This document shows positions 13,327 to 20,216 of a DNA stretch of 24,095 bases, piece by piece; the first letter of the stretch is position 1; each line of letters opens with the position of its first letter. Location: the IMG/VR virus record IMGVR_UViG_3300025030_000412, positions 1-24,095 of that record; one strand, written 5' to 3'. A model generated the notes under the pieces. The model saw nothing but the letters and a program-made list of their open reading frames with translations. It was not told the origin of the DNA and searched no databases. The stretch is from a virus. The translations under genes and the position numbers were made by a program.

Positions 13327-14270
13327 CAAAGAGACTACACGAGATTGTAGACGAACGTAGACTAGAGTTAATCGAGTGGCAGAAAGACCCAGAGAAATAT
13401 CGACCTACTTCAACTGGGATAGACGCACTTGATGATCTGTTTGGTGGTTTCCCAAAGTATCCATTCTACTTTGCCTTGATAGGGAGAATGAAATCTGGAA
13501 AATCAACGGTAGGGTTAAATCTAACGCTTGCCCTATGTGCTAATTCCCAAAAGCCTACTATTCTATATATGCTTGAAGAATCTGAAAGAGAGGTTGCAGA
13601 TAGGGTTATCGCAAAGTCAACAAGTGTTGGTCGTAGCGACATCTTTAATCTTAGACTTACTTACGAGATGTTTCAAGAGATGATCCAGACAGTAGAAGAG
13701 TGTAAAGAGTTTAGTTATTATGTAAATGATCATTTGTCTAATCTAACTGACATTCTTGCGGATGCAAAGAAGAGTAAAGTAACCCAGATCATCATTGATA
13801 ACTTTCAGTTACTTATGGGAGGCAAAGGGCAATCAAAGAGAGAACAGTTAGAGTATTTATCTCAACAGATTATGCGCGCCAGACAAGAAGGAATGACAAT
13901 ATTCCTGGTTAGTCAGGGAAACGACAAAGATGGTTCTTTTGGATCCGAACAGGTACTAAAAGACGCCAATATCGTTGTTGGCATTGATCTAGTTCATATT
14001 GATCCAACGGATAAGAATAGTGTTGTTCTAGACACCATGAGACGACTTACGGTACGACTTTCCAGGTTTTCCTCAATGGGTACCCACGCGGACATATTCT
14101 TTGACGGAGAACATTCACGTATACTTCAACTAGAAACTTCAATGCCTGACGATCCCGACTTCTGTATCAGAACACTTGATAAACATGACAGTGCGGAACT
14201 GGCAATTACCATATCGGTCATACCGGAACCAGAAGTGGAAGAGAACCTTCCAATAACAATAGGAGAATAA
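13323..14270 (+). CDS. DnaB-like replicative helicase, C-terminal RecA-type domain only
   Basis: A 315-residue protein. ATG 13323 forms an ATGA overlap with the previous stop, so it is preferred over the upstream start at 13260, which lies in the previous gene. It begins with a linker-like helix, then TSTGIDALDDLFGG, Walker A GRMKSGKST at about residues 54-62, EESEREVADRVIA, Walker B IIIDNFQLLMGG at about 156-167 (DYLQLM in DnaB), and FLVSQGNDKDGSFGSEQVLKDANIVVGI, matching DnaB motifs H3-H4. It lacks the DnaB N-terminal collar, encoded separately at 10818-11303. It should move along single-stranded DNA as a hexamer using NTP. Confidence 0.85.
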   Translation: MTKRLHEIVDERRLELIEWQKDPEKYRPTSTGIDALDDLFGGFPKYPFYFALIGRMKSGKSTVGLNLTLALCANSQKPTILYMLEESEREVADRVIAKSTSVGRSDIFNLRLTYEMFQEMIQTVEECKEFSYYVNDHLSNLTDILADAKKSKVTQIIIDNFQLLMGGKGQSKREQLEYLSQQIMRARQEGMTIFLVSQGNDKDGSFGSEQVLKDANIVVGIDLVHIDPTDKNSVVLDTMRRLTVRLSRFSSMGTHADIFFDGEHSRILQLETSMPDDPDFCIRTLDKHDSAELAITISVIPEPEVEENLPITIGE

Positions 14271-14271
14271 A

Positions 14272-14526
14272 ATGAAAACACAAAAAGAACCCAAAGATAT
14301 GGCTATAAAAGAATTTATGGAATGGTATGTGTCTGAATATGACGACAATGCACTTCTTCCATCTGATTTTGCAATTACAATTAATAGACTTGAGGGATAT
14401 ACCATTGCGAAAAAAGATGCACAAGAATTCTATATACTTAATGGTGCCCTAGAAGATCTAAAAACGGCTAGAAACTTTTTCTTTATTGTGGCTGTGGCAA
14501 ATTCCATAAAACGGAATTACAAATGA
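14272..14526 (+). CDS. 84-residue protein, unknown
   Basis: Sequence KEPKDMAIKEFMEWYVSEYDDNALLPSDFAI then helices; ribosome binding site TAGGAGAATAAA inside the end of the helicase gene. ATGA overlap with the next gene. No family is recognised. Confidence 0.68.
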   Translation: MKTQKEPKDMAIKEFMEWYVSEYDDNALLPSDFAITINRLEGYTIAKKDAQEFYILNGALEDLKTARNFFFIVAVANSIKRNYK

Positions 14527-14852
14527 CTATAATCTCAATGTTTTTCTCATATTTGCTCTATAAGATCGGAGTTGCTTTTGATCGCAGTGCGAACTTTCTC
14601 TACCGCGAGGCGCACATTCAAGCCACAGTTGGTAGGCAGTTATTCGACTCGCCGCCCACAGATCGCAATCTTTATGTCATTGTCTACAAGAAAGGAGATA
14701 GCGCCTTTGTTTCCATGGGATATGATAATGTCTGGAACAAAGATAAACTGAAACAAAAGTATATGCTTTCCAAAGGAGAAGTTGTATTTTTTGAGAGTAT
14801 TCTTGATTTCCGTAAGAATGGCCTGAATGTAATCTGGACTAAAAACGAGTAG
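14523..14852 (+). CDS. 109-residue protein with an N-terminal hydrophobic stretch
   Basis: The first 15 residues (MTIISMFFSYLLYKIGV) are hydrophobic and may anchor the protein or form a short signal-like helix. The rest is a mixed domain (NLYVIVYKKGDSAFVSMGYDNVW, LSKGEVVFFESILDF). It contains palindrome copy 8 near its start. Function is unknown. Confidence 0.65.
   Translation: MTIISMFFSYLLYKIGVAFDRSANFLYREAHIQATVGRQLFDSPPTDRNLYVIVYKKGDSAFVSMGYDNVWNKDKLKQKYMLSKGEVVFFESILDFRKNGLNVIWTKNE
14580..14594. repeat. 15-bp palindrome copy 8 (one change)
   Basis: GATCGCAGTGCGAAC, one change at position 2; read as DRSAN in codon phase 1, 57 bases after the start of the 14523 gene. Confidence 0.75.
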
Positions 14853-14896
14853 TACCCGGGCAATCCTGCCTAATATATAAATACAAGGAGAATAAA

Positions 14897-15046
14897 ATGC
14901 TTGAGATTATCAAAAATGTAAAAAATGGCGAACGCCACGCGAGCGATATTGTCGGTTTTGCGTTATGGTGGATTGGTAAAACATTTTGGTTTTGGGTTTT
15001 ATTGGCCGTTTTAGGAGCAGGAATTGCGATCTTGTTTCATGTATAA
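14897..15046 (+). CDS. 49-residue single-pass membrane protein
   Basis: A short gene with a strong ribosome binding site (AAGGAGAATAAA). It encodes MLEIIKNVKNGERHASDIVG followed by one transmembrane helix (FALWWIGKTFWFWVLLAVLGAGIAILF). The N-terminal side is charged and the C-terminus ends right after the helix. Function is unknown; phage proteins of this size can be membrane effectors or holin-like, but nothing here shows that. Confidence 0.62.
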   Translation: MLEIIKNVKNGERHASDIVGFALWWIGKTFWFWVLLAVLGAGIAILFHV

Positions 15047-15060
15047 CTAAACGCGGCATT

Positions 15061-15146
15061 CAACCAACCACCTCCGCTTCGGTGTGTGCAAATCGTAGAA
15101 CCTGAATGATTACAGGTGCGGTCCATAGAATTATGGACTTAGGTTG
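15061..15146 (+). ncRNA. possible multi-stem structured leader RNA
   Basis: A 147-base gap holds a series of hairpins inside a closing helix: CAACC (15061-15065) with GGTTG (15142-15146) outside; CACC/GGTG (15069-15084, with an inner CCG-CTT-CGG); ACCTG/CAGGT (15100-15117); and the perfect GTCCATA-GAAT-TATGGAC (15121-15138). A further hairpin follows at 15153. Together they resemble a multi-branched leader or small RNA ahead of a regulator gene. No known riboswitch class is recognised. Confidence 0.4.
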
Positions 15147-15152
15147 TCTAAT

Positions 15153-15176
15153 GGGCGTAAAGCCGCCCAACTTTTT
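15153..15176 (+). terminator. possible intrinsic terminator before the regulator gene
   Basis: GGGCG-TAAAGC-CGCCC (15153-15168) is followed by AAC and then TTTTT. The 3-base gap before the T-run is not ideal. With the stems upstream it could form an attenuator for the gene at 15194. Confidence 0.45.
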
Positions 15177-15193
15177 CAGAAAGAGATAATATT

Positions 15194-15436
15194 GTGCTAA
15201 ATGACAAACAATTATTGATACTTCTTTGTGTTTACGAGAAACGAACAATTGTAGAAATGAGTAAGATTTTTGATCGTTCTCAGAGAACCATACAGGTACT
15301 TTTAGGAGAACTTGAAAGACTTGGTTATCTTGAGAACACTTACGGTCCTAATGGTGGTGGTAAGACAACTGGTAGACACCTAATGCCGGGTACAATTAAA
15401 CTCTTGCAACAAGCAGGACACAAGAATATCAAATAG
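15194..15436 (+). CDS. winged-helix DNA-binding regulator
   Basis: An 80-residue protein from a GTG start at 15194, with AGAAAGAGATAA as a modest ribosome binding site. Residues about 3-55 form a helix-turn-helix: KQLLILLCVYEKRTIVEMSKIFDRSQRTIQVLLGELERLGYLEN, then a Gly-rich wing (YGPNGGGKTTGRHLMPG). This matches small MarR/PadR-like winged-helix regulators. It is the only clear stand-alone sequence-specific regulator in the window, so it is one candidate for binding the 15-bp palindrome, but nothing in the sequence shows that link. Confidence 0.75.
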   Translation: MLNDKQLLILLCVYEKRTIVEMSKIFDRSQRTIQVLLGELERLGYLENTYGPNGGGKTTGRHLMPGTIKLLQQAGHKNIK

Positions 15437-15445
15437 GAGAAGATA

Positions 15446-15700
15446 ATGAAATATAGACTTTTCAAGCAACTTCCAAAAACTAGTAAAGAGCCAATCTGTG
15501 GAACTTTTGATATTGCAGATGGTGTAGCGTATTTATTCCAAGGAATGCAATTAGTAGCCTCTATTGAGAAACCGGAAATTGTTTTTGTAAATGCACAGGG
15601 TATTATGCTAAAGGGCTATGAACCGAATGGATTTGATAAAATGGGTCGTAAAATCACAAAATATCAAGAATGGTTTTTGATTTACGATGAGGCAAAATGA
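15446..15700 (+). CDS. 84-residue protein, unknown
   Basis: Beta-rich small protein (FDIADGVAYLFQGMQLVASIEKPEIVFVNAQGIMLKGYEPNG) with a C-terminal EWFLIYDEAK. Ribosome binding site TAGGAGAAGATA. ATGA overlap with the next gene. No family is recognised. Confidence 0.7.
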   Translation: MKYRLFKQLPKTSKEPICGTFDIADGVAYLFQGMQLVASIEKPEIVFVNAQGIMLKGYEPNGFDKMGRKITKYQEWFLIYDEAK

Positions 15701-16218
15701 TCTCCCAACAATTACGATACTTCATAACCTTTATTCGGAACGACATTAAGAAGCGCACAGAACAGGAAGATTATGTCGAAGCCACTACTTCTGATTGCGC
15801 AAGAATTACACTGATTATTGCCATTCGCAAGATTTTCCCTGATACTATCAAAGACCGAGACTTGCGACTTGGTATAATCATGGCGCTTACCGGAATTCCC
15901 ATATCTTCACAGAATGATTTACCCGCGGCGTGTACATATTCGCTAATTGGAGCACTCAATGATAATCTTGCCCGAGATACTACAGGAAGCATTTCCCGAG
16001 AACTCCAGGATGCAGTTGAAAGCGTACATTATTTCTACCCGTGGAAAATACTTGAACCCGGGAGGGCCGACGTTGGATTGTCCAATTTGCGGAAAGACAA
16101 TGACCATGAATACGCCGATGGATCTTCACGAGGCGCTGATCTCGCGGTCCCAGGTCCAGAACCACCACCTCAAGTATCTGATCTTCCATCCGTGCAATGT
16201 AGTTTTGAGACACAATAG
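15697..16218 (+). CDS. 173-residue protein with a probably run-on C-terminus
   Basis: The first about 125 residues look like a normal helical protein (DCARITLIIAIRKIFPD, DRDLRLGIIMALTGIPI, SISRELQDAVESVHYFYPWKIL). From about residue 126 on, the frame is a shadow of the next gene, and the protein becomes odd (SSRGADLAVPGPEPPPQ). The overlap with the 16073 gene is 146 bases, far longer than any other here, so the original stop was probably lost by an indel near 16065. Starts in an ATGA overlap. Function is unknown. Confidence 0.65.
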   Translation: MISQQLRYFITFIRNDIKKRTEQEDYVEATTSDCARITLIIAIRKIFPDTIKDRDLRLGIIMALTGIPISSQNDLPAACTYSLIGALNDNLARDTTGSISRELQDAVESVHYFYPWKILEPGRADVGLSNLRKDNDHEYADGSSRGADLAVPGPEPPPQVSDLPSVQCSFETQ

Positions 16219-16405
16219 TATAAGTACAACTGGTTGTAAGCACGAAGGCGGAGTGGGTGGAGACGAGATATTTGCCAAGTGCGCCAAACAAATTGCATAT
16301 TACGAAACCAGCGAAAGAGTTACTGGTTATCTTATGGCAATGCAAGAGTACTTTCCGATAGTAGCCAGAGACGCTCTGCGACGTTTTATTTCACTTGGAG
16401 AATAA
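16073..16405 (+). CDS. HNH-like zinc protein, TTG start
   Basis: TTG 16073 is preceded by GGGAGG at a spacing of 7 and yields a 110-residue protein beginning MDCPICGKTM. The frame is open to ATG 15947, but there it overlaps the convincing part of the previous gene. The pattern CPICGKTM ... MDLHEALISRSQVQ ... LIFHPCNVVLRHNS ... GCKHEGG is HNH-like (His after DL, HPCN with the conserved Asn, then Cys/His). It ends with ARDALRRFISL. It could be a degenerate nuclease or a zinc-binding protein only. Confidence 0.6.
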   Translation: MDCPICGKTMTMNTPMDLHEALISRSQVQNHHLKYLIFHPCNVVLRHNSISTTGCKHEGGVGGDEIFAKCAKQIAYYETSERVTGYLMAMQEYFPIVARDALRRFISLGE

Positions 16406-16408
16406 ACA

Positions 16409-16630
16409 ATGAATAGCGAAAAGATTATTGCCCATATATTGAACCATATTTACCATAGAATTCTGCTCGTTACGTGCCATGGCGTGACGGACTACTTGGT
16501 GTACCATTATCAGAAAATGGAGGGACGAGTTTATAATACGGTATTCAAGATTGAAGACGTGAAACAGATTATTCTAGACTCTTCCGGCGACATTGAAATT
16601 GTTTTGAAAAACAACCCACACGAGGAGTAA
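16409..16630 (+). CDS. 73-residue protein, unknown
   Basis: Small mixed protein (IIAHILNHIYHRILLVTCHGVTDYLVYHY, then VFKIEDVKQIILDSSGDIEIVLK). Ribosome binding site TTGGAGAATAAAC. No family is recognised. Confidence 0.66.
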   Translation: MNSEKIIAHILNHIYHRILLVTCHGVTDYLVYHYQKMEGRVYNTVFKIEDVKQIILDSSGDIEIVLKNNPHEE

Positions 16631-16636
16631 ATAATA

Positions 16637-17191
16637 ATGCCCGCTGGACCGGTACACCATAAATACTATAAAAATGTCGGTTGGCCAATAGTTATTGCTT
16701 TGTCGTTACTTGTTCTTGGGTGGGCGCTTGTAATTGATAGGGTTAACGCTGGTTGGTACCTTGAGTTTGTGTTCTGGCTTTATCCACACTATCTAAGCGC
16801 TATGATTGTTGAATGTGATCTTGACCTTCTTGGTGTGTCAAGTAGCGATGGCAAAATGTTGCGGAAATTAGGGTGTCTGGGCGTTCCCGTATTCGCTTAC
16901 TGGGCTTTCTATGCCGCTATGATCCGTTATCTATCAAAGACTTTTGGGTTTGGTGGTATATTTGGCGGACACAGAAGCAAGCTATCCCACAGTTTGTTTC
17001 CTGGGACGATGATCAGAATGGCGTTTGTGGACTTCCCGATCTATGTGTTTTTCTGGCTTTTCAATAAGTTCGTAGTGCGAACACCAGATTTTTCGGTTGC
17101 CGACATACTTGTATTTCTGTTTGCCCAGTTCGTGTCTTTGGGAGTTAGTGACTATATACATATCTGGCTCGACAATCATTATGGAGAATAA
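16637..17191 (+). CDS. DUF2227-like putative metal-binding membrane protein
   Basis: A 184-residue protein with about four transmembrane helices (WPIVIALSLLVLGWALVI, LGVPVFAYWAFYAAMI, FVDFPIYVFFWLFN, ILVFLFAQFVSLGVSDYI). Conserved charged motifs lie between them: MPAGPVHHKYY at the N-terminus, CDLDLLGVSS, and GHRSKLSHSLFPGTMIRM, ending HIWLDNH. The His/Asp set (H, DLD, HRSxxSH, GTxxR, DxxH) is that of DUF2227 and the YdjM-type membrane metal-dependent hydrolase-like family. The enzyme reaction is unknown. It is followed after 3 bases by another membrane protein. Contains palindrome copy 9. Confidence 0.75.
   Translation: MPAGPVHHKYYKNVGWPIVIALSLLVLGWALVIDRVNAGWYLEFVFWLYPHYLSAMIVECDLDLLGVSSSDGKMLRKLGCLGVPVFAYWAFYAAMIRYLSKTFGFGGIFGGHRSKLSHSLFPGTMIRMAFVDFPIYVFFWLFNKFVVRTPDFSVADILVFLFAQFVSLGVSDYIHIWLDNHYGE
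17068..17082. repeat. 15-bp palindrome copy 9
   Basis: GTTCGTAGTGCGAAC, exact consensus, read as KFVVRT in codon phase 3 in the DUF2227-like gene. Confidence 0.88.
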
Positions 17192-17194
17192 GTT

Positions 17195-18244
17195 ATGGAT
17201 CAAGAAACAATCAAAACTATAGGCTTAGAAGAACAGGAACGTTTGGCCGAAGCAAAAAAGAACTTTTGTCTACTTAGGCCAGAACCGGTACTGGAAGATA
17301 TTCAATTTGAAGAACTGACTTACGTAGAACCAACTTTCAAAAGCGAGTTTGGGCTTCAAAGCGTCTCAATGTGGCTTTCGGTAATTGGATCTGTAATTGT
17401 TTCTGCGTTGACTGTAGGCATTATGTTATTTATATCAGCCATTAGGACAGATGCCAATTTGTTAAATACCGATTCTAGTGACTGGATCATCTCGTTAGCA
17501 AAGGCGATGCCAGTAGCCTTTTTATTTGCTGGCATGATTGCCTTTGAGGGATATGCTCTGTCTCACGGATTGGCGGTTGGGCGAGAGAAAGGAAAGGAAA
17601 GTTTCTCTCCATGGGCGCTGATTGCATCATTTGCCGTTATGTGTTTTGCTGGCCTTATGCGTTCGTTTGGTTTAGCAGATATGGCAAATGCGAACGAATT
17701 GGTAATGTTCATCTATAATCTTGTTACGGTTCTGGTTATTATCTCTATGGGCGTAGGTGCGCCACTGATTGTCTATTTTGGTGCAATCAATATCGGAGCA
17801 TTTACGTCTAAATTTGAAGAGAAGAAGAAACATAGCAAAGAAGAATTTCACAAAGAGTTGATTGCTGCTAAAGAGAAATACCAACAAGAGAAAGATGAAC
17901 TTTATGCAAGTTACCAAAAGCGTATGGATAAATTTTATCAGGATTTTGAGAAGTACTACCGCTCTTCCGCAGATCAGTTATTTGGCGTAGACCGCACCAG
18001 GCAACGCGCAACTAAAACAAGTAGCCAGAGTAGTCATCACGAAGAAGTTGCGGAGAATGTCAGGGCTAAAGTTAGGGATTTCCTCAAGCAATTGAGTATT
18101 CTTCCAAGTCAGGTAGGCAAAGAAGGCGTAATCTCTGTAGCGCGGATCAATGATGAACTTGGGATTACCGATGCAGTTACAAAGAATAACGTGAGTGTTT
18201 ATATCAACGGTTTCAAGAACCAAGAACTTACTGGAAAGTGGTAG
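17195..18244 (+). CDS. four-helix membrane protein with cytoplasmic coiled coil and winged-helix-like tail
   Basis: A 349-residue protein. Transmembrane helices: SVSMWLSVIGSVIVSALTVGIM, then MPVAFLFAGMIAFEGYAL, WALIASFAVMCFAGLMRSF, and LVTVLVIISMGVGAPLIVYFG. After these comes a long charged coiled coil (about residues 207-260, KFEEKKKHSKEEFHKEL ...), then a C-terminal domain (VRDFLKQLSIL ... ISVARINDELGITDAV ... VSVYINGFKNQEL) that looks like a winged helix. Such a plan could tether DNA or a protein complex to the membrane. No named family is recognised. Confidence 0.75.
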   Translation: MDQETIKTIGLEEQERLAEAKKNFCLLRPEPVLEDIQFEELTYVEPTFKSEFGLQSVSMWLSVIGSVIVSALTVGIMLFISAIRTDANLLNTDSSDWIISLAKAMPVAFLFAGMIAFEGYALSHGLAVGREKGKESFSPWALIASFAVMCFAGLMRSFGLADMANANELVMFIYNLVTVLVIISMGVGAPLIVYFGAINIGAFTSKFEEKKKHSKEEFHKELIAAKEKYQQEKDELYASYQKRMDKFYQDFEKYYRSSADQLFGVDRTRQRATKTSSQSSHHEEVAENVRAKVRDFLKQLSILPSQVGKEGVISVARINDELGITDAVTKNNVSVYINGFKNQELTGKW

Positions 18245-18263
18245 ATCGAATTTATACCTATCG

Positions 18264-18272
18264 TGATATAAT
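18264..18272 (+). promoter_or_regulatory. extended -10 promoter of the Rad52-like gene
   Basis: TGATATAAT, the perfect TGn-TATAAT form, in the 56-base gap before the gene at 18301; TCGAAT at 18246-18251 is the best -35, at a short spacing of 15. The start site would be near 18279, giving a leader of about 22 bases with AAGGAGAACAGA. Confidence 0.5.
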
Positions 18273-18300
18273 TGTTCTATATACAAAAAAGGAGAACAGA

Positions 18301-18951
18301 ATGGAAAAAAACATCATTGTTGGCGAAATTATGGATACACAGGTTTCGCCCGAGCAACTAAAAGCAATTCAGGCTTTACGCACTGCACAGATCCCAAAAG
18401 AACACATTAAGAAACATCCCGGTAAAGGTGGCAAGACTTTCAGTTTTGTTCCTCATACCATTGCTACAGATACCCTGAATAGTGCTTTGGGTATGAATTG
18501 GGATTGGGAAATTCTTGATTACAATCTCTATCCAGATAACAGCGCCGTCGCCCGTGGCAAATTAACCGTTCACTGGACAGACCGGGACGGCAAAGAACGA
18601 GAACGAAAAGTTACCGAAATGGGTGGTTTTGATGGTAAGGGCGATAAACCCACTTCCGCCTACGTAGTTCTAAGTGCTTGTAGTCGCGCTTTACTACGTT
18701 GTATGCTTCGGATGTTCGGATATGGACGTGAACTCTATCCAGATGATGAGGGTGGTCTTACTACCGAACAAGCCTGGAACACTCTTGAGCAGTACGCCAA
18801 AACCAAGAAGGTTACGAAAGAAGAACTTGTTGTGGCTATCAAAACTAGTGGTATTACCAAAGATACTTTGGTTGATCGCTTTGAAGAAGCGTATGCCCTA
18901 GTACAGACTATTGTTGACTCTAAAACAAAGTCTGCGGTACCTGCTTTATAA
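18301..18951 (+). CDS. Rad52-family single-strand annealing protein
   Basis: A 216-residue protein from ATG 18301 (strong ribosome binding site; the frame is open to 18238). The core reads AQIPKEHIKKHPGKGGKTFSFVPHTIATDTLNSALGMNWDWEILDY, the Rad52/22 signature (P-x-x-x-I/V-x-x-x-P-G-K-G-G-x-x-x-x-Y/F-V-P, then I-x-x-L-N-x-x-L-G). After it come GKLTVHW, the GGFDGKGDKPTSAYVVLSACSRALLRCMLRMFGYGRELYPDD region typical of phage Rad52 proteins, and a helical C-terminal tail. It should anneal complementary single strands during recombination-dependent replication or repair, with the nuclease at 2849 the likely partner. Confidence 0.88.
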   Translation: MEKNIIVGEIMDTQVSPEQLKAIQALRTAQIPKEHIKKHPGKGGKTFSFVPHTIATDTLNSALGMNWDWEILDYNLYPDNSAVARGKLTVHWTDRDGKERERKVTEMGGFDGKGDKPTSAYVVLSACSRALLRCMLRMFGYGRELYPDDEGGLTTEQAWNTLEQYAKTKKVTKEELVVAIKTSGITKDTLVDRFEEAYALVQTIVDSKTKSAVPAL

Positions 18952-18977
18952 TCTCAATATCCTTTTGCATTCGGGAT

Positions 18978-18997
18978 TTCCTGCGGATTTACAGGAA
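18978..18997 (+). other. small hairpin in the gap after the Rad52-like gene
   Basis: TTCCTG-CGGATTTA-CAGGAA in the 124-base gap 18952-19075. The gap also holds GGGTTTTTTGGG and palindrome copy 10. No T-run follows the hairpin, so it is not a convincing terminator. Confidence 0.3.
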
Positions 18998-19036
18998 CTG
19001 CTCTTCATGGGCTAATCGGTGCAACGGGTTTTTTGG

Positions 19037-19051
19037 GTTCGCAGTACGAAC
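19037..19051. repeat. 15-bp palindrome copy 10 (intergenic)
   Basis: GTTCGCAGTACGAAC, exact consensus, 25 bases before the start of the ASCH-like gene, a position suited to an operator. Confidence 0.9.
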
Positions 19052-19075
19052 ATACCAATATAAGGAGAAAAGACA

Positions 19076-19456
19076 ATGCCATTGCTTCCAGTTATGCACC
19101 AGTTCATTCCGATGATTGAAAGTGGGCGCAAAATACATACTATCCGTAAAGAGAGAAAATATCCTTTCAAGGTAGGTCAATCTCTCTTCCTGTACACAGA
19201 TTCGCGTACCAGCAAGGCAAAATTCCAGTTCAAGAAGCCACTTTATTTCCTATATCACGTATCTATTGACCCTAAACTCCTTACGGTGCTTCTGGATGGC
19301 CTTCCTATGTCTATGCGACAAATTAAAGACTTGGCCTATCATGACGGATTTGATGATCAGTTTGCTTTCTTTAGGTTCTTTGAGAGGTATACACCAGATG
19401 TTTGTAAGACAGACTTGAGACTATTGTGTTGGGAATTTCCATCTTATCTATTCTAG
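19076..19456 (+). CDS. ASCH-like domain protein
   Basis: A 126-residue protein. The N-terminal part, HQFIPMIESGRKIHTIRKERKYPFKVGQSLFLYTDSRTSKAK, has the ASCH/PUA-like order: helix with x-x-I-x-S-G-x-K, the HTIR pair, then V-G-x-x-L-x-L-Y. The C-terminal part (DLAYHDGFDDQFAFFRFFERY) has the D-G-F...F-F motif seen in small phage ASCH proteins. ASCH proteins bind RNA or modified nucleosides (E. coli YqfB is an N4-acetylcytidine amidohydrolase). The role here is unknown. Ribosome binding site AAGGAGAAAAGAC. Confidence 0.7.
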   Translation: MPLLPVMHQFIPMIESGRKIHTIRKERKYPFKVGQSLFLYTDSRTSKAKFQFKKPLYFLYHVSIDPKLLTVLLDGLPMSMRQIKDLAYHDGFDDQFAFFRFFERYTPDVCKTDLRLLCWEFPSYLF

Positions 19457-19464
19457 GAGACAAA

Positions 19465-20007
19465 ATGAGAAAATATATAAATGAATTCTTTCGTCTTAAG
19501 TGCGCACCAGATCTTATGCTTCTAAAGGTATTCCCTAATGCGAAAGAGATTACCGAAAGTCTTGCGGCTTTCAACGCGGTCCAGAAGATAGTTATGCCAC
19601 AAACCGGGATTCAATATAAAGACGAGAATGTCGTAGTCTTTGTGGTCGGCGATGGGCATACTCCACGGACTGGCGCTTTGTTCGCAATGCGAACTAACTG
19701 GAATGTAATTAGCATTGATCCTGTTATGCGGCCATTTCACGGCAATGTAAAACGGCTTGAAACTATAACTGGAAGAATTGAAGAGTTAGACGAGTTTATT
19801 AATTATAGTATGAAAGCGATCATTGTTTTGGTTCATTCCCATGCTACCGTAAAGGCTTGTTTGAGTTCAATAAAACTTCCAGAGAGACACCTTGTTGCGA
19901 TTCCGTGTTGTGTTCCTCAGGATATTCCAAATACTACCTATTTTGGTTATACTGATACTAATATCTGGTCAGAAAAGAACCAAGTCAAAGTCTGGCTGAA
20001 TGTATAA
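19465..20007 (+). CDS. Rossmann-like protein, possibly methyltransferase-related
   Basis: A 180-residue protein from ATG 19465 (after TAGGAGACAAA; the frame is open to 19426). The middle reads VVVFVVGDGHTPRTGALFAMRTNWNVISIDPVMRPF, a strand-Gly loop-helix-strand ending in an acidic residue, as in SAM- or nucleotide-binding Rossmann folds. The second half has AIIVLVHSHATVKACLSSIKLPERHLVAIPCCV, a further alternation of strand and helix. No catalytic motif (such as DPPY) is seen, so the call is structural only. Contains palindrome copy 11. Confidence 0.6.
   Translation: MRKYINEFFRLKCAPDLMLLKVFPNAKEITESLAAFNAVQKIVMPQTGIQYKDENVVVFVVGDGHTPRTGALFAMRTNWNVISIDPVMRPFHGNVKRLETITGRIEELDEFINYSMKAIIVLVHSHATVKACLSSIKLPERHLVAIPCCVPQDIPNTTYFGYTDTNIWSEKNQVKVWLNV
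19680..19694. repeat. 15-bp palindrome copy 11
   Basis: GTTCGCAATGCGAAC, exact consensus, read as LFAMRT in codon phase 3 of the Rossmann-like gene. Confidence 0.9.
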
Positions 20008-20061
20008 GGACTAATCAAATGTCTACCCTAAACCCAATTGCAAGTACTTCTAACTTTCCCG

Positions 20062-20214
20062 ATGGGATATATCAAACTTGGTACCTTTCATTCTGTTGCA
20101 GAGATAGAGAAGTGGGCAGGAGATAATGAATGTTGGTACTTCAAGCAAATTGCTTTCAAGCAAGAGACATATCTTGCGGCAACCAAAAACGTAATTCAGG
20201 CACTAGGAGAATAA
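20062..20214 (+). CDS. 50-residue protein, perhaps the 3' part of a frame-broken gene
   Basis: ATG 20062 opens a frame giving GYIKLGTFHSVAEIEKWAGDNECWYFKQIAF... to TAA 20212-20214. This reads as a real globular protein but has no ribosome binding site. A second frame starts at ATG 20019 after AAGGACTAATCAA and encodes MSTLNPIASTSNFPDG before drifting off. Deleting one G from GGG at 20064-20066 would fuse the two into a 64-residue protein (...NFPDGYIKLG...). A frameshift mutation, a sequencing error or slippage is possible. Confidence 0.5.
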   Translation: MGYIKLGTFHSVAEIEKWAGDNECWYFKQIAFKQETYLAATKNVIQALGE

Positions 20215-20216
20215 TT

